From assembly GCF_003144395.1 (NCBI RefSeq), contig NZ_PENZ01000049.1, positions 377-64,376 of the forward strand: a stretch of 64,000 nucleotides of DNA, in the 5' to 3' direction. The notes under the pieces are model-generated. The model was not told the origin of the DNA, ran no database searches, and was given only the letters and a program-made list of their open reading frames with translations. Of the stretch, positions 1 through 9,635 are shown piece by piece (position 1 is the stretch's first letter; the number at the start of each line of letters is the position of its first letter). The position numbers and the translations under genes were made by a program. This stretch comes from Proteus faecis. Its GTDB lineage: Bacteria; Pseudomonadota; Gammaproteobacteria; Enterobacterales; Enterobacteriaceae.

Positions 1-40
1 GAGCCTACGTTCAGAGTCAGTCAACGCCTGATTGATCTTT

Positions 41-60
41 AAAGCCCTGCGGGCTTTTCG
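41..60 (+). terminator. Hairpin terminator of an upstream gene outside the window
   Basis: AAAGCCC (41-47) pairs with GGGCTTT (51-57) around a 3-base loop and runs into a short T stretch. It probably ends a gene lying left of the window. I see no gene in the rest of 1-200. Confidence 0.6.
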
Positions 61-200
61 CCTTATATCCCCGCTCGCATTGGGCGAGGGTTTACGGCGT
101 TTTTCGCTAAGGCTCAATGCGCTTATTTGAGGATTACTTAGATTTAGCACTAAGTACAATGACTTATTTTGAATGATTTCTATACCCTCATCTATCTAAA

Positions 201-229
201 TTAGGTACACTTTCTAATTATTGTATAAT
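201..229 (+). promoter_or_regulatory. Putative sigma-70 promoter of the DUF262 pair
   Basis: TTAGGT (201-206), a 17-base spacer and a perfect TATAAT (224-229) precede the first DUF262 gene. The -10 box overlaps a TTG codon at 221 that would otherwise extend the open frame, which favours translation from the ATG at 275. Inferred from sequence only. Confidence 0.5.
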
Positions 230-274
230 TTACATTCTCATCTTATAAAAATATTTTTATCTAAGTTAAAAACC

Positions 275-1687
275 ATGAATTTACAAACATCTTCTAATAA
301 TGTATTTAAAATAAAGCCTGAGATTACAAAAATACAGAACATCTTACTCAATCCCCATCTCTCCATCCCTGATTACCAACGCCCTTATAAATGGACAACA
401 CAGCATATTGAACAATTTTTTATTGATTTATTTCATCATCAAGATAAGGAGGCTTGGCGAATTGGTACATTAGTAATTCATCAACATTGCTTAAATGAAA
501 AAATAATAGACGATATTGTCGATGGACAGCAAAGAATTATTACTTTAATACTGATAATTAAAGCATTTATCTACGAACGATTAGAGACCAATTTATTCGA
601 TGACAACAATGAAATCGATAAAAAACTAAAAAAACAACTTTTAGAATTAGATAAAGTTATTTTTAATCCTATTTTTGATAATAAGATTTCTCAATTTAAT
701 ATTCAGACTAACTACCAACTTATTTGTCAACATATTAATCGTCCCACATTTGGTAAAGAACAAATTGTTTTTTTATTGAACAATTGTGAGTTAGTTAAAG
801 TAACTATTGATAATATCTCAGAAGCTTTCCAATTCTTTGATTCACAAAATGCTCGAGGACGAGATCTTGTTCCTCACGATCTACTAAAGGCATTTCATTT
901 ACGTGAATTTAGTACTCAGGATAGTGTGTTAAAAGAACATACCGTACATTTATGGGAAAATAGTAATAGTGAAACATTAAGTAACTTATTTGGAGAATAC
1001 CTTTATCGAATTAAAAAGTGGATAAATGGGGAATCTGCTCGTAAATTTACTAAAAACGATATAGGCTTATTTAAAGGTGTTAATCTAGAAAAAAGTCATG
1101 CTTATCCCTGTGTTAAAGCTCTTCAAATGATACATCATGTTGTTGATGATTATAATGCTCACTACACAAGAAAAATTGATCACCAATCGATGATGTACCC
1201 ATTTCAACTTGAACAAAAAATTATTAATGGTCGTCGTTTTTTTGAAATGGTTAGCTATTATCAAATGCTATTACCTCATTTAAAAAGCACTTCAGTCATG
1301 GATGAGGTGCATCTTACAGAAAATGCTAGAAATATTTTAACCACGATTAACACTTATAATGCAAGACATCGTATTGGTGATAGTTATGTTCGAACGATGT
1401 TTAATTGCCTACTTCTCTACTATTATGACAAATTCGGTATTGAACAAATTTCTGAGGCTATTGAAAAGATCTTTATATGGGCTTACAGCTTACGCTTAAA
1501 TTATCAAGTATTACAATTGGCCAGTATGGATAATTATGTACTCGAAAACAATCTTTTTAAATTATTGAGAAACTCGATTGAGCCCACAGATTTTTTACAA
1601 TTTTACTTACCTATTGTAGAAAAAAATTATTCTAGTAAGACAAATTCTATTGAAGAGTTATTTAAAAAAATGAGGTATATGTCGTGA
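275..1687 (+). CDS. DUF262 domain protein (GmrSD N-terminal family), first gene of pair
   Basis: A 470-residue protein of the DUF262 family, whose ParB-like nucleotide-binding fold is found in GmrS/GmrD-type modification-dependent restriction enzymes, BrxU and SspE. Visible motifs are the N-terminal PDYQRPYKW segment, the family hallmark VDGQQR (about residues 85-90 of this protein) and FFDSQNARGRDL, which resembles the conserved N-x-R-G-x-x-L block. No HNH motif is apparent in the C-terminal half, so a nuclease activity would have to come from the partner gene. The frame is open upstream to a TTG at 221, but that codon lies in the probable -10 box, so I chose the ATG at 275. It overlaps the next gene by 4 bases (GTGA), implying translational coupling. 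The coding sequence is very AT-rich. Function in defence is inferred. Confidence 0.8.
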   Translation: MNLQTSSNNVFKIKPEITKIQNILLNPHLSIPDYQRPYKWTTQHIEQFFIDLFHHQDKEAWRIGTLVIHQHCLNEKIIDDIVDGQQRIITLILIIKAFIYERLETNLFDDNNEIDKKLKKQLLELDKVIFNPIFDNKISQFNIQTNYQLICQHINRPTFGKEQIVFLLNNCELVKVTIDNISEAFQFFDSQNARGRDLVPHDLLKAFHLREFSTQDSVLKEHTVHLWENSNSETLSNLFGEYLYRIKKWINGESARKFTKNDIGLFKGVNLEKSHAYPCVKALQMIHHVVDDYNAHYTRKIDHQSMMYPFQLEQKIINGRRFFEMVSYYQMLLPHLKSTSVMDEVHLTENARNILTTINTYNARHRIGDSYVRTMFNCLLLYYYDKFGIEQISEAIEKIFIWAYSLRLNYQVLQLASMDNYVLENNLFKLLRNSIEPTDFLQFYLPIVEKNYSSKTNSIEELFKKMRYMS

Positions 1688-3726
1688 GCCAACCTATTTC
1701 TCTTTCTGTTAAAGATCTACTTCAACATGCTCATTACATGATCCCTATGTATCAGCGTAATTACTCTTGGGAAAAAGGTGAAGTATCACAATTAATCAAT
1801 GATATATTAGATTACTTACAACATAAAAATGCTAATTATTATCATATTGGTACTCTTGTTGTTTTTAAGCATGAACAACATAATAAAAAAGAAATCTATG
1901 AAGTTATTGATGGCCAACAACGTTTAACGACATTATCACTATTGATGATTTGGATACAAAAAGAATTAAAAAACAAAGATTTTTACTTTTCACCCAATAT
2001 TGAATTTGAGTGCCGAGAGAGTTCACAAAACACCATTAATAGCCTTTTTAATTTAAACAAAAATAGTGACGATTTAAAGTCAGAAAATATTTATCCTATC
2101 AATAATGCTATTGTAAATGGTTATAAAATAATTAATGATTCTCTTATTAAAATCCTTAACGAACGGAATGTAAGTTTAGAAAAATTTACTGATTACCTCA
2201 TCAATAAAGTACAAATTCTTCGAGTTGAAGTGCCTGCACAAACTGATTTAAATCACTATTTTGAAGTGATGAATAATCGAGGAGAACAATTAGAAAAACA
2301 TGAAATATTAAAAGCTAAGTTATTAAGTATCCTTGATAGAATAAAAAATGAAAAAGATAAAAAATATAGCAAATTAGCATTGGATCTAGTTTGGAATGCT
2401 TGTGCTAATATGAATAGTTACATTCAATCTGGTTTTGACTCTACGCAACGCCAACATATATTCGGTGAAAATTGGGATAATTTATTACCATCAGATATAA
2501 ATTCATTTATTCAATCGTTAGAAAATGCATCGACTGATAATAAGAATAATGAAAAAATCAACACTAATGATAACACATCAAAAAAATTCAATTTAAATGA
2601 ATTAATCCAATTACCTTTTATCAAGGAAAATAAACAAAACTCTCCTAATAGTGAAGGCTCTGAACGTTTCCATTCTGTTATTTCATTTCCGAATTTTTTA
2701 ATTCATGTTCTTAATATTGTCACTAAAGATGAAAAAATTGCATTAGATGATAAACGACTTTTAGACTTTTTTGATCAATTTCTTTTGAAACCCTCTGAAA
2801 TAAATTCAAGCGATGAAAATATCATCAATAATGTAAGAAATTTTATTTGGTCATTATTAAAATGTAAATATCTTTTTGACCAATGGATTATTAAACGAGA
2901 ATATATTGAAAATAAAGATAGCTGGAGTTTAAAAACTTATCGTAAAAGTAATAGCAAAACGCATTATTATGCTAATACTCATGGTAAAGAAGATCATGAT
3001 GATATGACCCAGCGTTCACTTATAATGATACTTTCTGCACTTCATGTGTCGACCCCTACACAAGCATATAAATATTGGCTCAATGGCGCATTAAATTGGC
3101 TTTATAATGCCCATAAGGTACAAGGAGAGCTCTACTTAACTTATTTAGAAAAGATGACAAATAGATTCGTTTTTGATCTTTGGTTAGTACCTAACACACT
3201 CTCTTATCAAAAAATAATTTATTCTTCTGAAAGTGAAATAGAAAAAAACATTGATAAGAACAGAAAATATTTCAGCAACCTATGTGAAAACTTGCCCAAT
3301 AATAAAGAAATTGAACATCTAGAAAACCGCTTATCTTATGGAAAAATAGCACATAATCTTATATTCAATTACTTAGATTATCTATTATGGAAAAAATATT
3401 ATAATAGCGATGACGCCATAAAAAAATTTGAATTTACATTCCGAAGTTCTGTTGAACACTATTACCCACAAACCCCTATGAATGGGTATGAAAAATGGGA
3501 AACTAATAAGCTAAATAGTTTCGGTAACTTATGTTTAATTAGTCATAGTAAAAACTCACGATTAAGTAATCTCATGTTTGAAGCAAAACAAAGTTATTAT
3601 CATAACAATGATATTGACAGTATTAAACAACACTTAATGATGAAAGAAAAAGTTTGGAATTATGATAGCTTAGACTCACACTATAATGAAATGAAATCCA
3701 CGTTAATCTCATCGCTAGATATATAA
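1684..3726 (+). CDS. DUF262-DUF1524 protein (GmrSD-like, HNH nuclease), second gene of pair
   Basis: A 680-residue protein starting at a GTG that overlaps the stop of the preceding gene. The N-terminal third is DUF262: MYQRNYSWEKGE, then IDGQQRLTTL (about residues 78-87) and the NNRGEQLEKHEILKAK block. The C-terminal part carries a DUF1524/HNH-type signature: VEHYYPQ followed by FGNLCLISHSKNSRLSN, the His and Asn positions expected of this nuclease family. In GmrSD-type enzymes DUF262 uses NTP and DUF1524 cleaves glucosylated or otherwise modified DNA; SspE and BrxU share the build. The middle (roughly 250-560) matches nothing I recognise. Together with the first gene this is a two-protein DUF262 system, probably anti-phage. 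Target and partner interaction are unknown. Confidence 0.82.
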   Translation: MSQPISLSVKDLLQHAHYMIPMYQRNYSWEKGEVSQLINDILDYLQHKNANYYHIGTLVVFKHEQHNKKEIYEVIDGQQRLTTLSLLMIWIQKELKNKDFYFSPNIEFECRESSQNTINSLFNLNKNSDDLKSENIYPINNAIVNGYKIINDSLIKILNERNVSLEKFTDYLINKVQILRVEVPAQTDLNHYFEVMNNRGEQLEKHEILKAKLLSILDRIKNEKDKKYSKLALDLVWNACANMNSYIQSGFDSTQRQHIFGENWDNLLPSDINSFIQSLENASTDNKNNEKINTNDNTSKKFNLNELIQLPFIKENKQNSPNSEGSERFHSVISFPNFLIHVLNIVTKDEKIALDDKRLLDFFDQFLLKPSEINSSDENIINNVRNFIWSLLKCKYLFDQWIIKREYIENKDSWSLKTYRKSNSKTHYYANTHGKEDHDDMTQRSLIMILSALHVSTPTQAYKYWLNGALNWLYNAHKVQGELYLTYLEKMTNRFVFDLWLVPNTLSYQKIIYSSESEIEKNIDKNRKYFSNLCENLPNNKEIEHLENRLSYGKIAHNLIFNYLDYLLWKKYYNSDDAIKKFEFTFRSSVEHYYPQTPMNGYEKWETNKLNSFGNLCLISHSKNSRLSNLMFEAKQSYYHNNDIDSIKQHLMMKEKVWNYDSLDSHYNEMKSTLISSLDI

Positions 3727-3740
3727 TTCTATTAATAAAA

Positions 3741-3772
3741 AAGGCACTTTTTCTATTGAATAAGTGCCTTTA
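3741..3772. terminator. Bidirectional terminator between convergent genes
   Basis: AAGGCACTT (3741-3749) pairs with AAGTGCCTT (3762-3770). An A-rich run on the left and a T-rich run on the right let it serve both the DUF262 pair and the convergent exporter gene. Confidence 0.75.
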
Positions 3773-3790
3773 TATTATGTGAGTGCTTAG

Positions 3791-5020
3791 TTAGTGTTGA
3801 TGGAGTTGATTCTTTTTACGGGGCTCTCCGCCCATAGAAACGCGATAGCGATTAAAGATAAAACCACACCAAACCACTGCAATAATACTTAATATTGTTC
3901 CTGCATAGCCAAGATTTGTCATACCGGCATGTAAAATAACCTGATTACCAATCAATGCCCCAGCACCAATACCGATATTAAAAATACCAGAATAAATAGA
4001 CATAGCGATATCTGTTGCATCAGGCGCTAAATCAATCACTTTGACTTGCATCCCAAGGCCAATACACATAAAACCAATTCCCCAAAATATAATCAACACA
4101 ATAAATGTTGTTAAATTTTGGCTACTTATCATTAATAAACCTAAACACGCAGTGAGTAAAACAAGAGCAAAAAATAAGAATGATGTTGGCATCTTGGCAC
4201 TATAACGACTAAATAACACACTACCAATAATGCCTGCACCACCAAAAATAAGTAGAACCAAGGTTGCAAAATTTTGATCTAACTTTGCAATATCAATAAC
4301 AAAAGGTTCAATATAGCTATAAGCTGTAAAGTGTGCTGTAACTGCTATGACCGTTAGCAGAAAAATCCCCATTAATGGAGCACGTTTTAATAACACAGGC
4401 ACACTTTTTAATGATCCTGAATGTTCACTCGGTAATAAAGGCAAATAACGCATTAACGCAAACATGGTAATTAAAGCTAAAACGCCAATTCCCATAAATG
4501 TTGCACGCCATCCTAACCACTGCCCAACAACACGACCTAAAGGCAAACCAAGTACCGTTGCTAACGCAGTTCCTGTCGCTAATAAACCTAATGCCTGAGC
4601 TCGTTTACCGGCAGGCGCCACCCTAATAGCCAGTGACGCGGTAATAGACCAAAACACAGCATGAGAAAAAGCGACACCAATACGCCCTGCTATCAGAGAT
4701 TTAAAATCCCATGCTACGCCAGATAAAACATGACTTAAAATAAAGATTATAAATAAAATAATAAGTAACTTACGTCGCTCAACTTTACTGGTCATTATCA
4801 TTAAAGGTAGAGACATTAAAGCAACAACCCAAGCATATATCGTGATCATTAAACCTGTTTGAGCTGGGATCATTCCAAAGCTTTCAGAAATATCACTTAA
4901 CAGAGCAACAGGAACAAATTCTGTTGTATTAAAAACGAAAGCCGCGAATGATAATATTATTACTCTGATCCATGCTGTTTGACGGCTAACTTCATTTACG
5001 TTTGATGTTGCGATATTCAT
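3791..5020 (-). CDS. sotB: MFS sugar/drug efflux transporter, SotB-like
   Basis: A 409-residue major facilitator inner-membrane protein. The segment around [20 protein letters not shown] at its N-terminus is the hallmark of the SotB/YdeA subfamily, proton-driven exporters of arabinose/IPTG-type sugars and some drugs, and about 12 hydrophobic segments follow. E. coli SotB has 396 residues, so the size fits. The open frame extends 63 codons further upstream, but that stretch has an unrelated hydrophobic/lysine-rich composition; the ATG at 5020 gives the family's normal N-terminus. No strong Shine-Dalgarno is visible. It is monocistronic. The true substrate cannot be read from sequence. Confidence 0.8.
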   Translation of the reverse strand: MNIATSNVNEVSRQTAWIRVIILSFAAFVFNTTEFVPVALLSDISESFGMIPAQTGLMITIYAWVVALMSLPLMIMTSKVERRKLLIILFIIFILSHVLSGVAWDFKSLIAGRIGVAFSHAVFWSITASLAIRVAPAGKRAQALGLLATGTALATVLGLPLGRVVGQWLGWRATFMGIGVLALITMFALMRYLPLLPSEHSGSLKSVPVLLKRAPLMGIFLLTVIAVTAHFTAYSYIEPFVIDIAKLDQNFATLVLLIFGGAGIIGSVLFSRYSAKMPTSFLFFALVLLTACLGLLMISSQNLTTFIVLIIFWGIGFMCIGLGMQVKVIDLAPDATDIAMSIYSGIFNIGIGAGALIGNQVILHAGMTNLGYAGTILSIIAVVWCGFIFNRYRVSMGGEPRKKNQLHQH

Positions 5021-5482
5021 AGTTAATTGATATTTTCTTAAATTATATTGATATATATACCATGCTTTTTTGTAGAAGCTTTTATCTGATTTGCTTTTCT
5101 TACTTGAGCTATAAAATGGATTTATTACATTGAAAATAAAAAATAGCATAAAGATAAAAATGCATTTTATTAGAAACAAAAAATAAACCAAATTATCACT
5201 AAACTTCATTGCTAAAGCGAATCAGCTATTAATTTTAGCATATTCATATCGCAACTTTAAATCCCCTTAGCAACTTCTTTTTAACGTTAACATAATCTAC
5301 TAATAGTAAAAATGTAGATATAAATGATCGGTTACTACTTTATGTTGAAGAATGAAAATTTACTCTTTTTAATAAAAATATATCGTGTATTCATTGAATT
5401 AAGTTAAGATATATTAATTTAATAACCGAAAATAATCTTACTGTTGGATAAAAGATAAATAAAAATAGAAAGGATATTGAGA
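5021..5482. other. Intergenic, AT-rich, no gene seen
   Basis: Holds the promoter region of the sotB-like gene and the 3' flank of the small gene ending at 5483. I see no convincing open frame or RNA gene. Confidence 0.5.
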
Positions 5483-5902
5483 TTACTGACTTAAGTCATT
5501 AATAACTTGAAGTGCTTGCTCACAAGCAATGTTTTTCGTAGGCGATGTTGAACCATTAAAAGCATTTTTGATAGTCGAAATTTGTTCTTTTGCTGGTCGT
5601 GGTAACACTAAATTTCCATTAGAAAGAGCTTTTTCAACATCGTTTAGTTTTTCAGCTAACTGCTGGCAACTTCCATTATTATCTTTAGATTGATAAAGAG
5701 CCATAAGCGTATCGCGTTTTGCTTCTACGGTAGAAAGAGTTTCACGTAATGTTGATGATGAATTTTCAATCACTTCGCGGCTTTCACTCCAAAATTCATC
5801 TGTATTTTCTTTAATCACAGACACCATTAAAATAGCGACAAGAATAGCTAGCATAATTGTCAGCGATAATACCCCTCCTGTAATAATAAGTATCTGTTTC
5901 AT
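5483..5902 (-). CDS. Small membrane-anchored protein of unknown function
   Basis: A 139-residue protein that I do not recognise. A Lys-led hydrophobic stretch of about 27 residues (MKQILIITGG onward to VSVI) would be a signal anchor or uncleaved signal peptide. A charged, likely helical segment with many Glu, Ser and Thr follows, then a C-terminal part with two cysteines (NGSCQQLAEK and NIACEQAL) that could form a disulfide in the periplasm. I chose the ATG at 5902, preceded by a G-rich GTGGGG element, over an in-frame GTG at 5914. It is flanked by long AT-rich gaps, so it is probably monocistronic. It resembles small Enterobacterales periplasmic proteins (perhaps DUF5339-like), but that is weak. 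Confidence 0.6.
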   Translation of the reverse strand: MKQILIITGGVLSLTIMLAILVAILMVSVIKENTDEFWSESREVIENSSSTLRETLSTVEAKRDTLMALYQSKDNNGSCQQLAEKLNDVEKALSNGNLVLPRPAKEQISTIKNAFNGSTSPTKNIACEQALQVINDLSQ

Positions 5903-6530
5903 ATAAAACCCCACATCACATATAAATTATATTTTTTTAAGATTTCTTTTTAATATATATAGTTTAAATAAACCAGGTTCAATCTGAATTACGATTCTTT
6001 TTATTTTTTACATTTTATTACGGAGGTATACAGTTCTATTTATTTTTACCTCTGAAAGAACAACAAATAATAAATCGATAAGAGTGTCATTTATTAAGCA
6101 CAATCTATCTTATTTTTCATGTTTTCCTTCTAATACTCTTATTAAAAAACAAATAATTTTCAAATAGTTAATCCATACTTTATAATTACTTGACCACAGC
6201 AATATTAATTATTTTATATCGTATAGAGCCCATCTGAAGAGATTGAAAATATAATATTTTCAACCCCAAATTTAACCATGAAAATTGAAAGATGAACTCA
6301 TAAAAGTAATCAATTTGAAACTCAATTCCTAAATAAACACTGATACACGAAGCGTCTTCTATACAAATTATTAGCCATACTTACAAATCAGGAATAAGCT
6401 TAATTGCCTAAGGGATCTTAGCGATAACATTTATCTCAATAAATATGTATCAATATCTCTTTTGAAGTTAAAACATAAGCTATATTTAATTAGGATGATT
6501 ATTAACTTATTATCTCAATAGGATATCAAA
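5903..6530. other. Long AT-rich intergenic region, no gene seen
   Basis: About 630 bases separating divergent genes, rich in A/T runs. No open frame with a ribosome-binding site, no tRNA and no clear hairpin terminator were found. It must hold the promoters of the flanking genes. Confidence 0.5.
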
Positions 6531-7700
6531 ATGCAACTCGACTTTTCTTACTACAATCCGACAACTATTTATTTTGGAAAGAATTCCCTTGCTAAATTAA
6601 ATGATGAATTACCGCGTTATGGCGAAACAGTTATGTTGATGTATGGCCGTAATGCAATCAAGTCTAGTGGCTTATATGATGAAATCATAGAAATACTAAA
6701 ATATGCAGGTAAAAAAGTGGTTGAGTTACCAGGTGTTATGCCAAACCCAACGTATAAAAAAATGATGGAAGGTGTTCAATTAGTTCGCGAACACAATGTC
6801 AGTTTAATATTAGCGGTTGGTGGTGGCTCCGTTATTGATTGTGCGAAAGGCATTTCCATTTCAGCTTATTGTGAAAATGAAGATCCTTTTCAAAAATATT
6901 GGATTGAATATCAAGATGTGACAAATAAAATTGTTCCAGTCGCATCAATTCTTACCATGGTAGGTACAGGCTCTGAAATGAATGGGGGCTCGGTCATTAC
7001 TCATGAAGAGACTAAATATAAAATTGGGCGTTTATTTCCTGCCAATGTATTTCCAAAGTTTTCAATCTTAAATCCAGAATATACTTTTACAGTTTCTCAA
7101 TACCAGATGGTGAGTGGTGTATATGACACAATGTCTCACCTAATGGAACAATACTTTTCTGATCAAGGTGCAAATACAACCGATTACTTAATTGAAAGCT
7201 TATTAAAATCTTCTATTGATAACTTACGTATCGCACTTAAAAATCCAACGGATTACGAAGCAAGAAGTAATCTTATGTGGAATGCAACACTTGCATTAAA
7301 TACCCTCACAGGATTATCCAAAACTCAAGATTGGCAAGTTCATATGATTGAGCACCAATTAGGGGCTTATACAGATTGTGCACATGGAATGGGACTCGCT
7401 GCAATTTCTCTACCTTATTATCGTTTTATCTATAAGTTTGGTATTGAAAAATTTGTACGCTTTGCAACTCAGGTATGGGGAGTTTCCCCTGAAGGAAAAA
7501 CACAAGATCAAATTGCCCTTGAGGGTATTGATGCACTAGAACGTTTTACAAAGGAATGTGGCATTATTACTTCATTAGAAGCCTTAGGTGCAACAAGAGA
7601 GATGCTTCCAGAAATTGCACAGTCAACCACAATTATTGGCAAAGGCTATAAAAAGCTAACAACTAAAGATGTGCTAGATATTTTAGAAGCCTGTTTTTAA
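6531..7700 (+). CDS. Iron-containing (YqhD-type) alcohol dehydrogenase / aldehyde reductase
   Basis: A 389-residue type III (iron-containing) alcohol dehydrogenase. It follows E. coli YqhD (387 residues) in layout: PTTIYFGKNSLAKL at the N-terminus, the nucleotide-binding AVGGGSVIDCAKG, TGSEMNGGSVIT, and the C-terminal metal-binding part. Metal ligands are visible as D and H in YDTMSHLMEQ, H in HMIEHQLGA and H in DCAHGMGLA. YqhD enzymes reduce short-chain and peroxidation-derived aldehydes with NADPH in the cytosol. The gene stands alone between AT-rich gaps and is followed by a hairpin. Substrate is inferred from the family. It could equally be called a butanol dehydrogenase homologue. Confidence 0.85.
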   Translation: MQLDFSYYNPTTIYFGKNSLAKLNDELPRYGETVMLMYGRNAIKSSGLYDEIIEILKYAGKKVVELPGVMPNPTYKKMMEGVQLVREHNVSLILAVGGGSVIDCAKGISISAYCENEDPFQKYWIEYQDVTNKIVPVASILTMVGTGSEMNGGSVITHEETKYKIGRLFPANVFPKFSILNPEYTFTVSQYQMVSGVYDTMSHLMEQYFSDQGANTTDYLIESLLKSSIDNLRIALKNPTDYEARSNLMWNATLALNTLTGLSKTQDWQVHMIEHQLGAYTDCAHGMGLAAISLPYYRFIYKFGIEKFVRFATQVWGVSPEGKTQDQIALEGIDALERFTKECGIITSLEALGATREMLPEIAQSTTIIGKGYKKLTTKDVLDILEACF

Positions 7701-7767
7701 ACATGATCTTAAAAAATGAATATTATGTAAGTTGTTAAAAACAAATTGCATATCAAGATTTATCATA

Positions 7768-7805
7768 AGTAAGGTGATTATTTATAGATAATCACCTTAC
7801 TTTCT
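7768..7805 (+). terminator. Terminator after the alcohol dehydrogenase
   Basis: A 14-base perfect stem (AGTAAGGTGATTAT at 7768-7781 with its complement at 7788-7801) and a 6-base loop, followed by TTTC, about 70 bases past the stop codon. Confidence 0.7.
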
Positions 7806-7974
7806 ACAAATCAGCATAATAATTACGCATTTCCAATTCAAAAAAGTAATTAATTTTTTGATAGTAATGCCTATACATATCGAATAGTTTATAATCATAA
7901 CCATAGATTATGATTAACACATAAGTTATTACTTACAGTGTTATTTTTTCATTCGAGTATAAATAAATCTAATT

Positions 7975-9006
7975 ATGCCCAAAATATTAATAATACAAAG
8001 AGATAACATTGGTGATTTAATACTTACAACACCATTAATTGATGCTCTTTCCCGTGAATACAATACAAAAATTGATCTTCTCGTAAATTCTTACAATCAA
8101 GCAATCTTAGAAGGTAACCCTTCTGTCGGAAATGTACATATTTACAGTAAGTTACATCATAAAAAATCAGGACAATCGTCCTTAAAGCTCATTCTAAGTC
8201 GCTTAAAAATTATTTTTGATATGCGTCGTCAGCATTATGACATTGCAATTGTTGCTCGTGATCATTGGGCCAAAAGAGCATTACAATGGGCAAAATTATC
8301 CGGAGCTAAACGAATTATCGCTATTGGCGATGATGCACCATCAGCAGTGACAGATCCCATCCCAACACCATCTAACAAAGGTCATATCGCTGAGTTATTT
8401 TGTCAACTAGCTCACCCTCTTGGAATAGAGAAAAAAGCAGGCCCTTTAAAGTTGTATGTTAAAGACGAAGAGATCTCTACAATTCGTCAACGCATTAAAA
8501 TAACTGAAAATGTTCCAGTGTACGGCTTACAAATTAGTTCACGTAAACCACAACAACGTTGGCAAGCAGAAAAATTTATCGCGTTAGCGCACCAATTAAC
8601 ACAACGCGAAAAATGCCATATTCTTCTCTTTTGGTCGCCAGGAAGCAATGATAATAAGCAACATCCTGGTGATGATGAAAAAGCACAGTTTATACTCGAA
8701 CAATGCAAAGATATCCCTATTACGCCAGTACCTACACAAAATCTTCGAGAATTAATGGCGGGTATGTCTTTATGTGATCAGATGCTAACCAGCGATGGTG
8801 GAGCATTACATATTTCAGTTGGTGTTGGTGTGCCAACAGTAGCCATGTTTGGTAATAGCGATGCTGATTTTTGGGGACCATGGCATATTGCCAGTGAAGT
8901 ACTGAAAGCACCTGAAGATACTGTAGGACTTCTTACGGTAGAGGATGTATTGACTCGTTTTATTACATTAAGAAATCGAGTTACTGCTTCAGATACAAAG
9001 AACTAA
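7975..9006 (+). CDS. Glycosyltransferase family 9 (heptosyltransferase-like)
   Basis: A 343-residue GT9-family enzyme, the family of LPS heptosyltransferases WaaC, WaaF and WaaQ. The N-terminus MPKILIIQRDNIGDLILTTP is the typical GT9 start. The C-terminal nucleotide-sugar-binding block is seen as TSDGGALHISVGVGVPTVAM followed by FG. Such enzymes are cytoplasmic or peripheral on the inner membrane and transfer heptose to lipid A-core. It lies alone rather than in a waa cluster, so it may modify the outer core or another glycan. Donor and acceptor are not readable from sequence. The ATG at 7975 has only a weak Shine-Dalgarno. Confidence 0.82.
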   Translation: MPKILIIQRDNIGDLILTTPLIDALSREYNTKIDLLVNSYNQAILEGNPSVGNVHIYSKLHHKKSGQSSLKLILSRLKIIFDMRRQHYDIAIVARDHWAKRALQWAKLSGAKRIIAIGDDAPSAVTDPIPTPSNKGHIAELFCQLAHPLGIEKKAGPLKLYVKDEEISTIRQRIKITENVPVYGLQISSRKPQQRWQAEKFIALAHQLTQREKCHILLFWSPGSNDNKQHPGDDEKAQFILEQCKDIPITPVPTQNLRELMAGMSLCDQMLTSDGGALHISVGVGVPTVAMFGNSDADFWGPWHIASEVLKAPEDTVGLLTVEDVLTRFITLRNRVTASDTKN

Positions 9007-9036
9007 TCACCGATTACTCATAAAAAACAATATTTA

Positions 9037-9086
9037 AATGAAAATCACCTTATTACTACAACTAATAAAGTGATTTTCATTTTTTA
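9037..9086 (+). terminator. Terminator after the GT9 gene
   Basis: A near-perfect stem of about 18 pairs, with one mismatch: AATGAAAATCAC... from 9037 and its complement ending at about 9081. A T-run follows. Confidence 0.7.
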
Positions 9087-9091
9087 TGATC

Positions 9092-9114
9092 AAAAAAAAG
9101 ACCTCAATGAGGTC
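9092..9114 (-). terminator. Terminator of the tRNA operon
   Basis: On the minus strand GACCTCATTGAGGTC (9114-9100) forms a hairpin followed by eight T residues. It lies 11 bases after the last leuZ copy. Confidence 0.8.
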
Positions 9115-9125
9115 CGTTTTTTATA

Positions 9126-9212
9126 TGGTGCCCAGGGCGGGACTTGAACCCGCACAGCCTTACAGCCGAGGGATTTTAAATCCCTTGTGTCTACCGATTT
9201 CACCACCTGGGC
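9126..9212 (-). tRNA. leuZ: tRNA-Leu (anticodon TAA), copy 4 in transcription order
   Basis: An 87-base class II tRNA with encoded CCA. The acceptor stem GCCCAGG pairs with CCTGGGC, the T-arm is GGGTTCAAGTCCC and the anticodon loop is TTTAAAA with TAA. It matches E. coli leuZ in sequence type and operon position. It is identical to the three other leuZ copies as read by eye. Confidence 0.95.
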
Positions 9213-9345
9213 TAAATTGTATTTACTTGTTATGCATAATACTTGCTTATACAAACTAAATAACAAATAAATTTAAAGCATTTACGTCTAAAACTGCTAA
9301 CTTTAGTTTTTTGCTTTTCTCTCACTAACTTATCGCTAGAGGAAG

Positions 9346-9371
9346 AAAAAACGGACCTAAGTTAAGGTCCG
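9346..9371 (-). terminator. Intra-operon terminator between leuZ copies 3 and 4
   Basis: Minus strand CGGACCT (from 9371) TAACTT AGGTCCG then TTTTTT. It begins about 10 bases after leuZ copy 3. Confidence 0.7.
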
Positions 9372-9380
9372 CTATTCATA

Positions 9381-9467
9381 TGGTGCCCAGGGCGGGACTT
9401 GAACCCGCACAGCCTTACAGCCGAGGGATTTTAAATCCCTTGTGTCTACCGATTTCACCACCTGGGC
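9381..9467 (-). tRNA. leuZ: tRNA-Leu (anticodon TAA), copy 3
   Basis: 87 bases, CCA encoded, anticodon TAA. It is a sequence copy of the gene at 9126-9212, lies in the second 255-bp repeat unit and is followed by the terminator at 9346-9371. Confidence 0.95.
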
Positions 9468-9600
9468 TAAATTGTATTTACTTGTTATGCATAATACTTG
9501 CTTATACAAACTAAATAACAAATAAATTTAAAGCATTTACGTCTAAAACTGCTAACTTTAGTTTTTTGCTTTTCTCTCACTAACTTATCGCTAGAGGAAG

Positions 9601-9626
9601 AAAAAACGGACCTAAGTTAAGGTCCG
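9601..9626 (-). terminator. Intra-operon terminator between leuZ copies 2 and 3
   Basis: The duplicate of the 9346-9371 hairpin: CGGACCT/AGGTCCG stem and a run of six T on the minus strand. Confidence 0.7.
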
Positions 9627-9635
9627 CTATTCATA

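Noticed and set aside
5021-5209. 63-codon upstream extension of the sotB-like frame
   Set aside because: Lysine-rich and hydrophobic sequence unlike the family; the ATG at 5020 gives the normal N-terminus.
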